A stretch of 64,000 nucleotides of DNA from Chelydra serpentina. Taxonomy: Eukaryota; Chordata; Testudines; Chelydridae. The position numbers and the translations under genes were made by a program. Positions 19,640 through 31,588 of this stretch are shown one piece after another. The notes under the pieces are model-generated. The model was given only the letters and a program-made list of their open reading frames with translations. It did no database searches and was not told the DNA's origin. Location: assembly GCA_037349315.1 (NCBI GenBank), contig JBAIAC010000004.1, positions 43,341,001 to 43,405,000 on the forward strand. Direction: 5' to 3'. Numbering within the stretch: position 1 is the stretch's first letter; the number at the start of each line of letters is the position of its first letter.

Positions 19640-21250
19640 GAAACTCTCTTTTATACGATCTCTGTGCACTACACCCAGAACACTGACCTTGACCCCTGTA
19701 ACGATTCTTCCTCTATATGAGGGGCTGCTGGGTCGCCACCTTTGTGCTCAGGGGGACTGTAGGGGTCTCAGTCCATGGCGGGGCGGTGGGGCGCCAGCCC
19801 GCCTCGCTGTGCTCATTCGATTAAGTTGGGGAATCTTTGGTCTCGGGCCCGAACACCTCCGGTCGGGTCCTGTAAGCGGTAGAGGCTAAGCCCTGGCCCT
19901 GAGTCAGGGCGGGCAGACAGCAAGTGAATAGTCAGGGCTCAGGCCCTCAAGCAGGGGCTGAGCCCAGAGTTCAATAGGCCCAGGCCCTGGGTCAGGGCGG
20001 GGCAGCGAGTAAATAGTCAAAGGCTCAGCTCCTCAGGCAGGGGCTGAGCCCAGAGTTCAATAGGCCCAGGCCCTCGGTCAGGGCGGGGCAGCGAGGAAAT
20101 AGTCAAAGGCTCAGCTCCTCAGGCAGGGGCTGAGCAATCAATGAGTCAAGGAGCCCTGGCCCTTGGTCAGGGCGGGGCAACAGATAGTTCAGGGCTCAAG
20201 CAGGGGATGAGCAAATACTGAGTCAGGAAGCCCTGGCCCTTGGGCAGGGCGGGGCAGCAAAGTAGTTCAAGGCTCAGGCCCTCAAGCAGGGGCTGAGCCC
20301 TCAATGTAGGTGGTGGCAAGCCCAGGTCCTGGCTCTGGAGAACCTGGGAGAGGGGGAGACTGCCACCCACACATTGGGTGGCAGGGGGGACGCAGGCCCA
20401 CCCACTCCACTGCGTCCCGGCCCGGGGCCCTAACAGCGGCAAAGGATCCGCAGCTGGGTCAGTGGGGATCCTGGCCGCAACACACTGACATGGGTTCTGG
20501 CCACGGTGCAGCCAGACTGGGGTCGGCTGTCCCCGGGCCACTTCCTAACTCCCCCTCGGGCAGCACCTGAGTCCAGGGGGTGTCTTCGGCGGGTTCCAGC
20601 CTCATGGGCTCCTCGTCCGACTCGCCGTCACTCAGCAGGTCCGGCCACTTCTCCGGGCAGGGGCCGCTCGGCGGGTCCGGCCAGTCTAGGCGGGTACCTG
20701 GGGCCACAGGGGTTTCCCAGTCGCGAGCTAAGCTGGCCGCGTCTGGTCTCCCCAGTGGCTGCCCCTCTAGTGAGCTCCGCAGGCCCGCCTTTATACTTCC
20801 GGGTCGCTCTGGTCTACTTCCAGGTCGCGGCCTGTCTCTTGGCGGGGTGGGCCCAGAGCCTCCTGGCCACTGGGCTGGTGCTTCACTCTGCGGGGTGGTG
20901 GGGCGCCAGCCCGCCTCGCTACAGGGACCCTCCTCTTTCTTTTCCACTGGGTGCTCTTCTGATGGTGCCAAGCCAGTGTGGAACTGCTGAAGAGAGAGAG
21001 TGGAAGGAGGAAGGGGAGGTAGCAAGCAGCCCGCTGCCTTATGGGCAGGGAGATGAGGGGAACAGGCTGGGCGGACAGAAATGGAGTAATAGGAGCTCCA
21101 GGGGAGGCAGGCCAGGGCAGTAGGGCAGTCCCTGTGAGTCCCTGTTCGAGCCTTCAGCCTTTTTGTCCCCCAGGTACACTCCCCTTTGAGCTCTTCTTCC
21201 CCTGGGGACATTCTCCGGTGTCAGTTTGGCATGAGCTTTCCACACAGTGA
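19640..21250. repeat. Unclassified GC-rich repeat block
   Basis: The word GTGGGGCGCCAGCCCGCCTC occurs twice in direct orientation, near 19786 and 20895, about 1.1 kb apart, bracketing a GC-rich body with a tandem array (19900-20310). A long minus-strand open frame (21211-20459) is rich in P, G, E and S, has no recognised domain, and sits in GC-rich DNA where open frames are expected. It may be part of a mobile element or a degraded host sequence. I do not name it. Confidence 0.4.
19900..20310 (+). repeat. Tandem repeat, five units of about 86 bp
   Basis: The words GCAGGGGCTGAG and GGTCAGGGCGGGGCA recur. Unit starts near 19951, 20037, 20123, 20200 and 20286 give spacings of 86, 86, 77 and 86. 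Two units also share CCCAGAGTTCAATAGGCCCA. Confidence 0.8.
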
Positions 21251-21778
21251 GATGAACTCTGTGCATGGAAACCAGCTCTTGCATCCCACTGAAACATGCC
21301 ACGGCCAAGCTATTAGAACTGCATACGTGTTTGTATTCCAGGATTGCATTGACAGGTTATAGCATTATTTATTTATTTATTTGTATTGTGGTAATGCCTA
21401 TAGGTGTGCGTTAAGATGTGACTGTATCAGGGTATAACAGGATTATACTGGTAAAACTGTTTTGTATATGCAAATTAGTACAAATTAAGATTTCTGGGAT
21501 GATCTCTAAGGTTTCTCATTTTAGATGCAAATTTACCTCCATCTCTCCCTTTTCACATTCATACACTCAGACCATTTCCCCACTTTATATTATTTACATT
21601 AGAAATGCCTCAAAATGAGGTTAGAAAAACTGTGTTTATATTAGAGAGAAGAATCCCAAATCATATTAAGACTTTTTAATCTAATCTAACTCTGCTGCTT
21701 TACTGCAGAGTCTAGGTGCCATATACAAAACAAAGATTTGCATTGCATTTATTATGGATTAAGTATGTTTCATGTGTC

Positions 21779-22089
21779 CAGGGGTGAAAGTAATTTACAG
21801 GACTTACCGGTATGCCGGAGTCCTGGGTGGGGGGCGTAGCCTCAACCGGAAGAGGCGATTTAAAGGCCCCGGGGCTCTGGCTGGGAGCCCCAGGGCCTTT
21901 AAATCACCCCAGAGATACCAGCCGCCAAGGCGGCTGGGAGCCCCTGCTTTAAAAGGCCTGCGGCTCCCCGCAGCGGCAGGAGCCGCGGGCCCTTTAAATC
22001 ACTGCTGGGGAAGCCGGTACAGTCCGGCACGGCGTACTAGCTCTTGCCGGTACGCCGTACCGGACCGGACCAGCTTACTTTCACCTCTT
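21779..22089. mobile_element. hAT MITE with perfect target duplication
   Basis: 311 bp, begins CAGGGGTGAAAGTAA and ends TTACTTTCACCTCTT. Identical 8-bp flanks CATGTGTC at 21771-21778 and 22090-22097. The GC-rich inside contains CTTTAAA palindromes and a CCGGTACGCCGTACCGGACC terminal stretch. Non-coding. Confidence 0.9.
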
Positions 22090-22097
22090 CATGTGTC

Positions 22098-25000
22098 TCT
22101 CCTTCTGGATCCTTGAACCACCCAAATTACTTTCCACATTTAAGCAGGTTGAATGTTCTGTTTCTAGCAAGGAGTGATGTCAATTCATTAATTTTTGGAG
22201 ACTTTAACCAGCAAAGAAGTGTTACCTAGATCTTGCACCACTGAAGTCAATTGGATTTTGGTCATGCTTTTCATTTATGCTCTGGTCGTATAGAGTTGGT
22301 ATTGTGACAATGTTAACATTTACAGAGGATCCTAAACATTATTTGTTAAACTCCATTCTGTAAACAATGTTACAAGCAAATAGCACTGTGAGACCAATGT
22401 GTGATGTCACATTATATATAGGCTTGGAAGGATTCAATTTTTTTTGGTAAATGTCAGTAAATATCAATTTCACCATACACACAAACTGTTGAAAAAATAT
22501 CTCCACCAAAAATAACTGAAATTTACAGACAGGTAAAGTAAGGGAAAGGCTGCTTGAATACTTATTAAGGTTTAATTTAAGGATATTAACTTGTATATTT
22601 TAATATGTGATGCTGACAATTTGTGTTTTAACCAGTATAAAGCTTTAACTTTTTGAATCACGTCTGCTGTCATTAAATAATTGTCTGACCCCTCCTTAAT
22701 TTCCAACAACTGTGAAAATTAAAAAAGATAAAATTTAAAAATGCTTTAAAATAAACATCATCATTATCCAATCATGATAAAAATAAAAATAAAATTCTGC
22801 CATGCCTAATTATATATAAGCTATAAATTCTATGCACAATGGAGCAAATTAAATATGGAAAATAATTTAAGGGACAAATTCTGCCCTCATTTACACTGGT
22901 GTAACACTGTCAAAGACCATGAGGCAGAGACTGCAAATAGGATTGCAGTGGAAAGAATTCATTCCACTGCCCAGACACTTAGCATTTTAGGAGAGCTCAC
23001 TGAAACTATATCTGGTAAAGTCAACATTCTGTCAGCATGCATTCTTCCACCTAGCTAATCATTAGCTCCTTCCATCCAGTCATGCTGTGAACTCAATTTG
23101 CAGTATATGTCTGGAAAGGGCTGGGAACAATATTCAGACATACACTTTTTGTCTGCGATAGATGGAATTACCGTGTATCCTATATTCTTGATATCATGTA
23201 ATTTTTCAGAACAGAGGTGTGATGGATCACATAACAGGATGGAAATTGCTTATACAAAATCCTACAGTTCAGTAAATAAGATCAGGTATATCGTACTGGG
23301 TCATATGTATTCTGGGACTGTAAGTCACAGAGCTGGATCATGACCTGGATTCCCACAACAGGGAATAAGAGGAAACAAAATCCCCCTTACTCCCCTACAT
23401 AGGTTCCATGAACCTTATGTCTAAGCTTGCATAGATAAGTGGATACAATACATCCACTATTCCCCTCCAATCGAAGGCAAGTGGAACCTTTGTTTTACTT
23501 CCAATGTACAGCCAGCACTGTTTGGCGTACAAAAGGGGTAGGAACTTGCTGCTGGTATAAGTCAATAAGGAATTACCACCACCCTGGAGCCAGGAGGGAG
23601 TCCTGTGTCACTTTCCTTCCCTGGAATGCTCCTGGTTGCCATGGCAATGTGGCACCCCTTACTATGGGCTGTGTCCTTGTGGCAAAATCTACCCCTTAAT
23701 TAGGCTAGAGAGGTAACAGATAGAAAGCTCCAACTCCCTACTTTTGTCACTTCCCATTCTACCTTCAATGTTTTTACACTGTCTGTCTACATTTTAGTCT
23801 CTTCCAGGGAGGGAACCAGTCTCCATCGCCATCTGCAAAGCATCTAGCAACTTACTAATTAATTGTAACAAATATCTCAGGGTCCGATTCTGCCAACCAT
23901 ACTCATGTGAAGAAGTAGCTTATTACTTGAGTAGTTCTGTAGGCTCTACATGAAGACTGGTATATGAGTAAAGGTGTTAGAAACTGGCCCATAAAATTGT
24001 GGTTTGTTTTACGTCTGAATCCCCTCTGTGCCCATGGTTCAAAATTGCTTTACTTACGGAATTTTTTTTGTCTTAGTTTTCTTCCTTTCTTTTAGAATGA
24101 TCTTTTATCTGTTTCACAGTCTGGATAGCTTTCTATCTCCCCTCAGCCTTGTCAGCACACCAGTACCCCTTCTACTCAGCACTGCCTCTCCCATTGCAGT
24201 TTATTACATCAGTTCCAAAACATTCCACAATGCTCTATAAACCATGTTCTGAACTGCAAAAACTTTTCAGTCTTATTTTCAGGTTTCCAATCTGCCTCAG
24301 TTTACCAGCCTCTACAGTGTGTCTCTTTAGTAATTTGGGAGGAAACTAGGCTCAAGAGCCTGCTCATAGGCTTATTTCATAATTGTTTATGTGCATGATC
24401 CTGTTCCCACTGAAGTCAACAGTGCAGGATTGAGCCCTAAACCTGGTTTGCAAGACCTCCAGTCTAACTCTGCTCTCTAATTCTCCAATTTGCACACAAG
24501 AAGTCAGTTGATAATAATTACTATTACAAATAACAAAATAACCAAACATCTACTTTTTACTCTAGCTATACAAAATCCCCCAAAATATACAATATATAGA
24601 CAAATGGACTAAGGACACAAAAATTATTAAGAGGCAAAATGACTTTGAAAAGATTAGAAGGGGAGAAGAACAGCCATGCATTCAGGAAGGTTTTTAAGTA
24701 ACTGAAATAGAAGAGCTTGCAGACACTAAGGGTGAGGTAGAACCATCCTGGCTCAAAATTAGAAGCAATACATAAGCAAGTTGGTGCTAAAAAAAGTCTA
24801 TTGACCTCTTAATAGAAGGAACATGTTGAAAAATCATTAAATGTTGTTTGAAAACAAATCAGCTCTCAGGAAATCAAAATCGGCCTGTCACTTATACAAC
24901 AGTCCCTTCAAAATCATTCCTAACCGCAGTAAGTGCAAGTTCTTTGTGGGATTATCTATCCTTGGTTTGGCTTCCATTTATAAAAAGCAAGTAATTTACT

Positions 25001-25424
25001 GGGCATCAAGAACACTTTTTCTTGTCTCCTTCTTTAGCAGATTACAGAATAAGAATCACACACCTTTGCAGTACAGCCCCTTTTGAGGTAGCAAGTGGCA
25101 ATTGTTTAGCAGCACACACAACACTGATTGATAGTTTAGGTCAGGAAATGATAAAGAATAGTAAACCCAAATTAAACCGTAAATGGAGCTTAGGCAGACA
25201 GAACATAATTACACAAACTGGATCTGGCCAATATCATTGCAGTCAGCACCCCTTTTCTTGCAAAAATACACTGGGATCTCTGACAATTACGGGTAGTCAG
25301 GACCTTGGTTTAACTCTCATCCAATGACCGCACGCACCTTCAAAAATATAGTGCCTCTATCACCAGACTGAGACAATGTACCTGTACTGACTCAAAGGGA
25401 ATTGTAACCTACTGAATCACTAGT
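22098..25424. other. AT-rich intergenic DNA
   Basis: No gene recognised. A palindromic MITE remnant may lie near 23880-23995 (GGTCCGATTCTGCCAA at the left, GAAACTGGCCC at the right). Open frames such as 23439-23699, 24841-25086 and 25022-25327 lack recognisable protein features. Confidence 0.5.
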
Positions 25425-25510
25425 AACACCACGTAGGCTTTTCTAGGAGATCTCCCATCAATTACCAGCAAGGCTTGACCCTGCTTAGTAAGGATGTTCT
25501 GAGCACCCCA
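25425..25510 (-). mobile_element. 5S-rRNA-derived SINE fragment
   Basis: On the minus strand it reads CTAAGCAGGGTCAAGCCT, then TTGATGGGAGATCTCC, matching in order the 5S rRNA words CTAAGCAGGGTCGGGCCTGG and TTGGATGGGAGACCGCC. Degraded at both ends, so this is a SINE head or 5S pseudogene, not a working 5S gene. Confidence 0.7.
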
Positions 25511-25841
25511 CATGGGGGTATGGCTGCAGACACAGACATGTTCAATGTACTTACACAGGTCTGGGTATTTTTAAATTTCTTTCATATCTTCTAAATTGCT
25601 GTATCTGGATGATATGTTGATTTATGCTTCAGTGCAGCTGGATTTTACTGATGACCAAAACAATTTTCCTACTGAATATTTATTTTGCATCACATTCACG
25701 CTTAGAACAGCAGCTTGGCCTATTATCAGGTTTTCCATTTGTAAGAAATTAACTAAAAATGTTAGCAGAGATCTCTCCAGTAAATGCTCTATTACAAATG
25801 TATCCTTTTTTGCAAATCATTTTCCAGTTTTTTTAAGCTGT

Positions 25842-25974
25842 ATAGGACCAGATTTTCAAAAGTGCTCAGCATTCATAATCAGTTGCAGATTTTCAAACGA
25901 GTTCAACACATTGGGTGCTGAGAATTTCTGAAAACTAAAAGCATGTACTGAGCATTTGAAAATCTGGCCCTGTA
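25842..25974. mobile_element. Palindromic MITE
   Basis: TAGGACCAGATTTTCAAAAG at the left and TTGAAAATCTGGCCCTGTA at the right are inverted partners; TGCTCAGCA and GTACTGAGCA extend the arms. A half copy of a similar sequence is near 54160. Confidence 0.7.
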
Positions 25975-27070
25975 TTCCTGATCATCAGCTTCGCCAATAT
26001 GTAATTGACAAGAAGAAATGCAGAGCATTGTTGCAGAGCCAGCATAAAGCTCATGGAGTACAGAGCTTTGTTTGAACTGTATAAAATTTTAATTTTAAAA
26101 ATATCACTGGGTAAGTCTTTACCTCAATTTCAGGAAGGCTTTACTAAAGTAATAAACAATAATAGCAACCATTTGTAACACTTTACACTTAGCTCAAAAT
26201 ATTCTGAAGCTAGCAGTCAGTCTAGTGATATAAAGCAGAAATTAGTGAAGAACTGCCCCTAAGAAAAGCAATTGCACATAGTGTGGCATTTACTTCTTCT
26301 CTCGATCTTGATTTAATCTGAAGAGATCACAAACCTTATCCTGTATTTTTAGCAGGATTCCTCCAAGGGACCATGTGGTCTGGAATAAAGTTAATTGTTC
26401 TCCATAATGTAACAATGGAGACTTTTACAATAATAAATTAATTAATAAAAAAGACAAAATGATTTAGCAGTTATTTTACAGGAAGATAATGTGCATTTAC
26501 ATCCTAACTTAGGGCTGGATCCTGTACCAGTGAAGTCAATGGGAGTTTTACCACTTACTTACTTCAATGGAAGCAGAACCATCCCTCAGATAAATTCTAT
26601 TTAGCTGTTTATAAAACATCTAATTGCAGTGGCACGAAGAAACAAATATAAGGATCACAATACAGTTTCAATAAAGGAGTCTGCTTTCTAATGCCTGCTG
26701 TATCTGCATATATTTAGAGTTCTGGGTTGGCTTGGGTTTTTTCCCCCCTTCCCTATTTTCACCTCCATTATCAATATTTTTTCCCTTTTTCTTCTTTGTC
26801 TTCCTTCTATCAACAAGAAGAGAGAAATAACAAGTATCTGCCTAGCCTGAGACTTTATTACACAAAAGTCAAATAAATTACTACAGCACAGTGTATTGAA
26901 GGGACAGTTGCATAGTAAGAACGAGACCACAAATGGTGCGTGGCAAGCTGGGCCTATATTCTGGAGCACAGTCCCTGGGTTCTGCTGACTCTTGCAGAAA
27001 TTCTGGAGATTGTGTGGCAGTTTCAGATAAATTTAAACAATTGAGATTTTTTAATTAATTACAAAAAAAT
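25975..27070. other. AT-rich intergenic DNA
   Basis: A short palindromic remnant with GAAGTCAATGGGAG lies near 26510-26585. No gene recognised. The minus-strand open frame 26969-26688 has no recognised domain. Confidence 0.45.
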
Positions 27071-27074
27071 AAAT

Positions 27075-27185
27075 AATAGGAACGTAGGAATTGCCAGAGT
27101 GGATTAGCCTCAAAATCCATCTAGTCTAGTATCCTGTCTGAGAGGAAGATGTATGAACCTCGCAGCCCTCCACATCTGGTCTCAT
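27075..27185 (-). mobile_element. CR1 LINE tail, diverged
   Basis: The plus strand reads AGGAACGTAGGAATTGCCAG, then CCATCTAGTCTAGTATCCTG, which is the reverse complement of the CR1 3' end (CAGGATACTGGGCTAGATGG type). Compare the forward tail near 52600-52670. Confidence 0.65.
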
Positions 27186-28344
27186 CCTGCTCTTTAACAG
27201 AGATTGGCTTAAACCCTGATGTCTGAGGTACAGTGTACCTTCCAGAATTTGCATTGACATTATGATAACTCTGGGTACTCTTGTTATTCATATACATGTT
27301 CAATCCCTTTTTAAAATCTTGCTAATTTCTTGAATTATTCAGCTGTTAGAGTAGCCCTTCTGTTACTTATTTTGATTCAACTTTATTTTATGCGGTCCTC
27401 ACATTTTATGTTTTAAATATACCACAGATTTTTGCATTGACAATGCCTAAGTGCACTATAGAAGTTTTCAGGAGGAAGCGGGAGATTTTGGGAGCTAGGT
27501 TGAGACTTCTGGGAAGAGACACTTGGGAAGCATGGTAGACAGTTTAAGATTATGAGATAAATAGACTGGCAGGATATGTCTGCTAAAAGGATGAGCCATG
27601 AAATCATGAACAGTTGGGATTCAGCACGCCATCTTTAGGTTTCAGAGTGAACAACTTGTTTCAGTGAATAGGGCCACTCACATCTCTCAGAACCATTGTT
27701 TCACACTGTTTGAAGATTCACAAAGATAATACTGGATCAGTTAATCTTACATTTACTTTTTCAGGATTATCTTCACAATCATGAGGGCTATGAAATAAAT
27801 TCATAATTTGAAGCACAAAACTGCACCCAGGGTTAAATCTATAACATATTCTGCAGTCTTGGAATCCACAGGGGCCCTGATTAAGAGCCCTGGCCATCTT
27901 GGTTGCAACCTGCTCAAAAAACTTTGTAATAAAAGTTTATTGATGTTAATAACTTAATTCCAACTAGAAACTATCAATGGCCACTAAAACTGATTCTCTG
28001 AATCTACTTGATGATGTGGTTTAAATAAGAAAAAAAATTTTACTGTGCTTTTATGTTATTTGTAGAAGGTAAAGGTCATAATTAAAAACAGTCAAAGACT
28101 CTCTGTTTATGGAAACATTAAGTATAATTAACAACAACTGTGCACCAAAGCCATATTGCCACAACATCGAAACAGAGGACTTAGCAGCTGCTGAACATAT
28201 AATCATGTTATTATATGTTTCTAAGATCAGCAGAACGTGCTGAATCTTTTATAAGGGAGGCCTTAACTTCACTCACACTTTCATCCCTTATATGACCCCT
28301 CATAGGTCATTTCCCTTCAGCATTACTGGTTTTCTTCTCTACAA
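27186..28344. other. AT-rich intergenic DNA, nothing recognised
   Basis: No repeat family or gene recognised on either strand. Confidence 0.45.
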
Positions 28345-28445
28345 AAGACTAGTTACAGCAACTCCTGTAAGATCTTGCAAGTTAAGCAGTATCAGTGCTA
28401 GCGTGGGAGACCTCCCAAGAACACCTAGGTGCTGCTCGCAGGGGT
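28345..28445 (+). mobile_element. 5S-rRNA-derived SINE fragment
   Basis: AGATCTTGCAAGTTAAGCAG, then TGGGAGACCTCCCAAGAACA and CCTAGGTGCTGC, follow the order of 5S rRNA (GATCTCGGAAGCTAAGCAG, TGGGAGACCGCCTGGGAATA, CCGGGTGCTG). Diverged. The body after 28445 is not recognised. Confidence 0.7.
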
Positions 28446-28985
28446 GTTGGTGGTTCAGTCCGTAGCGCTCCTCGCAAACTTTCCTTCTGTGTCAGTACTG
28501 AGCCATCTAGCTGGGCACATTGTTAGCAGGCCCTGTACTTTTGGAGCGTTATTGAAAAGGAAGCAACGCATAATTTAAAAACATTTCTCCCTATCTTAGG
28601 CCAGGTCTACACTAGGACTTTATGTCGAATTTATCAGCGTTAACTCGATTTAATCCCTCACCCGTCCACATTAGGAAGCAGTTTATTTCGACATTAAGGG
28701 CTCCTTGAATCGATTTCGGTACTCCACCCTGACGAGGGGAGTAGCGCCAAATTCGAAATGGGCATGTCGAATGCGAGGTACTGTGGACGGAATTCGACGC
28801 TAATAGCTCCGGGAGCTATCCCACAGTGCACCACTCGGTGGACGCTCAGGGCAGTATTGTGTACTCGGATGCTCTGACCTGCCACTCAGAGAAATCCCCG
28901 CGAAAATGTGAATGCTTTTTCCTCTGTGGCCATTTTGAATCCCATTGCCTCTTTGGACATAGTGGCGAGCTCAGCAGCACTGGCA

Positions 28986-31588
28986 ATGATGCAGAGCTCT
29001 ACAGCGGTGGTTTCGATGCCATCACTGAATAGAAAGAGAGCTCCAACATGGAGTGATCGTGAGGTTTTGGATCTGATCGCTGTGTGGGGCGATGAATCGA
29101 TCCTAGCCGAGCTCCGTTCAAAAAGACGGAATGCCAAAATTTACGAGAAGATTTCCCAGGCTATGACGGAGAGAGGGTACAGCCGGGATGCTACGCAGTG
29201 CCACGTCAAAATCAAGGAGCTACGTCAGGCGTACCAAAAGACCAAAGAGTCCAACGGACGCTCCGGCTCAGCGCCTCAGACTTGCCGATTTTACGAGGCA
29301 CTGCACGCCATGCTCGGTGGTGCGGCAACAACTACCCCACCAGTGTCCGTGGACACCGATGATGGGGTCCATTCTACGGACACATCGGAGGAGGTTTTCG
29401 CTGACGGCGAAGAAGAGGAAGGAGGGCAGGGGGACGAGGCAATCGAAAGCGGTCACCCTGGAGATTTCCCCGACAGCCAGGAACTATTCCTCACCCTGAC
29501 TGCGCTGCCCTTCGAACACTCCCAAGGCAGCATTCCTGACCAGGAATCAGGAGAGGGATCATCAGGTCAGTGTTTTAGACATTTATTTTCAATACAATAG
29601 TTATGGTGTGTTAGCGCTCTGTAACTGTGGCTTCATTGGCCTTATGCGCTTCACCTTGGAGTCGCTTTCCCGTGCAACTATTCGAAAAGTCTGTCAATAT
29701 GTATGGGGATAGAGGTGTAATCACCAGCAGAGATCTCAGAGAAGCTGTCTTGAAGGTACAGCGATAGCTTGTTTAGCACGTTCACTGGGAGAGCTGCCTT
29801 ATTGTCTCCTCCATGGTAGGATACTTTCCCGCGCCATGCGAGCAGCAGGTACTCTGGTATCATTGCCTTGCATAGCATGGCAGCATACGGCCCCGGGGTT
29901 TGCTTGCATTGACTCAGCATGCAGATTTTCTCTGTCTCCGTAATCCTCATCAGAGTGATATCAGTCATGGGGTCCTGGTTCGAATGAGTGGTATAATTAG
30001 TATATTGCATGATTCCTTTTCCCCTTACAGACAGACACCCGGCTGTTTACGTTAACGCGTGGTGGTAGGGGGTCGGGAGCAAAACCAGTAGTACATATCG
30101 GTGCGCGGGTAGGGACAGTCCCGGGGACCGGCAACGCTAAACCGGGGATAGGATAGGCGAGCCGTTCACGCTGAGCGGTTCGCGGGCATTTTTGATTCCC
30201 TAGAGCAGCCACGCGGAGGGGGGGGAGGGTAGGTGAGCCGTTCACGCAGAGCGGTTCGCGGGCATTTTTGATTCCCTAGAGCAGCCACGCGGAGGGGGGG
30301 GAGGGTTGGCGAGCCGTTCACGCTGAGCAGTTCGCGGGCATTTTTGGTTCCCTGGAGCGGCCACGCTGAGGGGGGGGAAGGGTAGGCGAGCCGTTCGCGC
30401 TGAGCGGTTCGCGGGCATTTTTGATTCCCTAGAGCAGCCACGTGGAGGGGGGGGAGGGTTGGCGAGCCGTTCACGCTGAGCGGTTTGCGGGCATTTTTGG
30501 TTCCCTGGAGCGGCCACGCTGAGGGGGGGGAGGGTTGGCGAGCCGTTCACGCTGAGCGGTTCGCGGGCATTTTTGGTTCCCTGGAGCGGCCACGCTGAGG
30601 GGGGGGAGGGTTGGCGAGCCGTTCACGCTGAGCGGTTCGCGGGCATTTTTGGTTCCCTGGAGCGGCCACGCTGAGGGGGGGGAAGGGTAGGCGAGCCGTT
30701 CACGCTGAGCGGTTCGCGGGCATTTTTGGTTCCCTGGGGTGGGGGGGGGGTTTAGGACAGCAGCCGTAGATTATCGGTTTGGCCAGCAGCAGTTACTGAC
30801 CACCGCCAGGAACACTGAGGGAGACATGGGAGTAGAGCAGTGCTGTGAAGCAATCTCGCAGCAGTCCAAAGTAAGCACCTTACCATGGTTTTCAGAGAGG
30901 AGATTTTCTGTGTACGGCAAGGCTTCTGGGATCCGTATACCGGGACCCCAGACACTCACTCAGCCTTAAGGCATAGTATTTGACCTTGTAGTACGTGTAC
31001 ATGTGATAGGCACTGTCTTTGGTCCTATTCACGGTGGAAGAGTATGGTCATTGTTCTTGAAAAAGTATCATTCTGAGGAATTCACTCCCTTTCATTTATC
31101 CCACAGCTGTGACTGTCTCCCGCCCTACCAGTGCTTCTCCCACCCATGGCCTAGTCCAGATAAGGCGGCGCAAAAAGAGAACCAGGGACGACATGTTCTC
31201 GGAATTAGTGATGCTGTCACAGAGGGAGGCGGCACAGCGCAGAGAGGACTTCGCACGGTACGAGCGAGCAGCCAGGGAACGGGAGCAGAGGGCTGAAGCG
31301 CGCGAGGACAGGTGGCGGCAGGAGGATCAGCAGGCGACCCAAGCAATGCTGGGAATAATGAGGGAGCAAACAGACACGCTCCGGCGCCTAGTGGATATTC
31401 TCCAGGACAGGAGACATGAGGAAAGAGCGCCTCTGTATGTTCTTTCAAGACGCCCTCCCCCGCCACCAAGTCCAGTGGCTTCCTCCCCAAAAGTCACTAG
31501 GACAAGGGGAGCCAGGGTGCGTGGAAATACTCAATCCACCCCTGCAGACCGCTGCAGTAGCAGAAGGCTGTCATTCCCAAAACCATAG
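28986..31588 (+). CDS. Myb/SANT-like DNA-binding protein, two exons (copy 2)
   Basis: Exon 1 runs 28986-29565 and exon 2 31107-31588, predicting 353 residues. Donor ATCAG|GTCAGTG and acceptor CCCACAG|CTGTG, phase 1, joined frame open throughout. The first in-frame ATG is at 28986, directly followed by a second. The SANT-like domain lies at about residues 17-111 (WSDREVLDLIAVWGDES, then CHVKIKELRQAYQKTK). An acidic linker, basic RRRKKRTRDDMFSEL patch, coiled-coil-like charged region with TLRRLVDILQDRR, and a PPPPPSP tail follow, as in copy 1. Expected role: sequence-specific binding to element ends and nuclear delivery of the transposase, as known for the Myb-like partners of Harbinger elements. 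An AATAAA is at 31667-31672. The intron holds the minisatellite and the antisense third frame. Confidence 0.84.
29678..30010 (-). CDS. Third Harbinger frame, unknown function (copy 2)
   Basis: Open for 110 codons from ATG 30010; a second ATG at 29968 gives 96 codons and is the start shared with copy 1. It lies antisense within the SANT intron, 2.3 kb downstream of the transposase on the same strand. Key words: MTDITLMRITETEK, GPYAAMLCKAMIPEY, AWRGKVSYHGGDNKAALP and SIPIHIDRLFE. Small, with no signal peptide or membrane segment. No known domain recognised. Over 75 codons it aligns without gaps to copy 3, with 33 identical residues by hand count, which argues for past selection on the protein. 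It could be an accessory protein or one exon of a longer spliced product; the minisatellite lies directly upstream. Confidence 0.6.
   Translation of the reverse strand: MQYTNYTTHSNQDPMTDITLMRITETEKICMLSQCKQTPGPYAAMLCKAMIPEYLLLAWRGKVSYHGGDNKAALPVNVLNKLSLYLQDSFSEISAGDYTSIPIHIDRLFE
30140..30745. repeat. CpG-rich minisatellite in the SANT intron (copy 2)
   Basis: Eight units; GAGCCGTTC recurs at 30159, 30235, 30311, 30388, 30464, 30540, 30616 and 30693, a period of 76 or 77 bp. Each unit holds GGTTCGCGGGCATTTTTG and a run of seven to nine G. Units are more alike toward the right end, suggesting recent expansion. It is the reverse complement of the array in copy 1. Confidence 0.9.

Noticed and set aside
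20459..21211. 250-codon minus-strand frame as a host gene
   Set aside because: GC-rich repeat DNA, with overlapping frames on the other strand, no recognised domain and no clear exon signals. Kept only as part of the unclassified repeat.
28345..28445. Functional 5S rRNA gene
   Set aside because: Many changes from 5S, including in the internal promoter region, and no clean 3' T-run.
28906..28985. Upstream extension of the SANT frame (and the like at 18893-18973)
   Set aside because: The frame is open but has no in-frame ATG before 28986 (18892 in copy 1). GTG or TTG starts are not accepted for a vertebrate-type gene.
30166..30550. Repetitive proline-rich frames over the minisatellite
   Set aside because: Unit length and composition keep several frames open; the frame changes between units of different length, so a coding role is unlikely.
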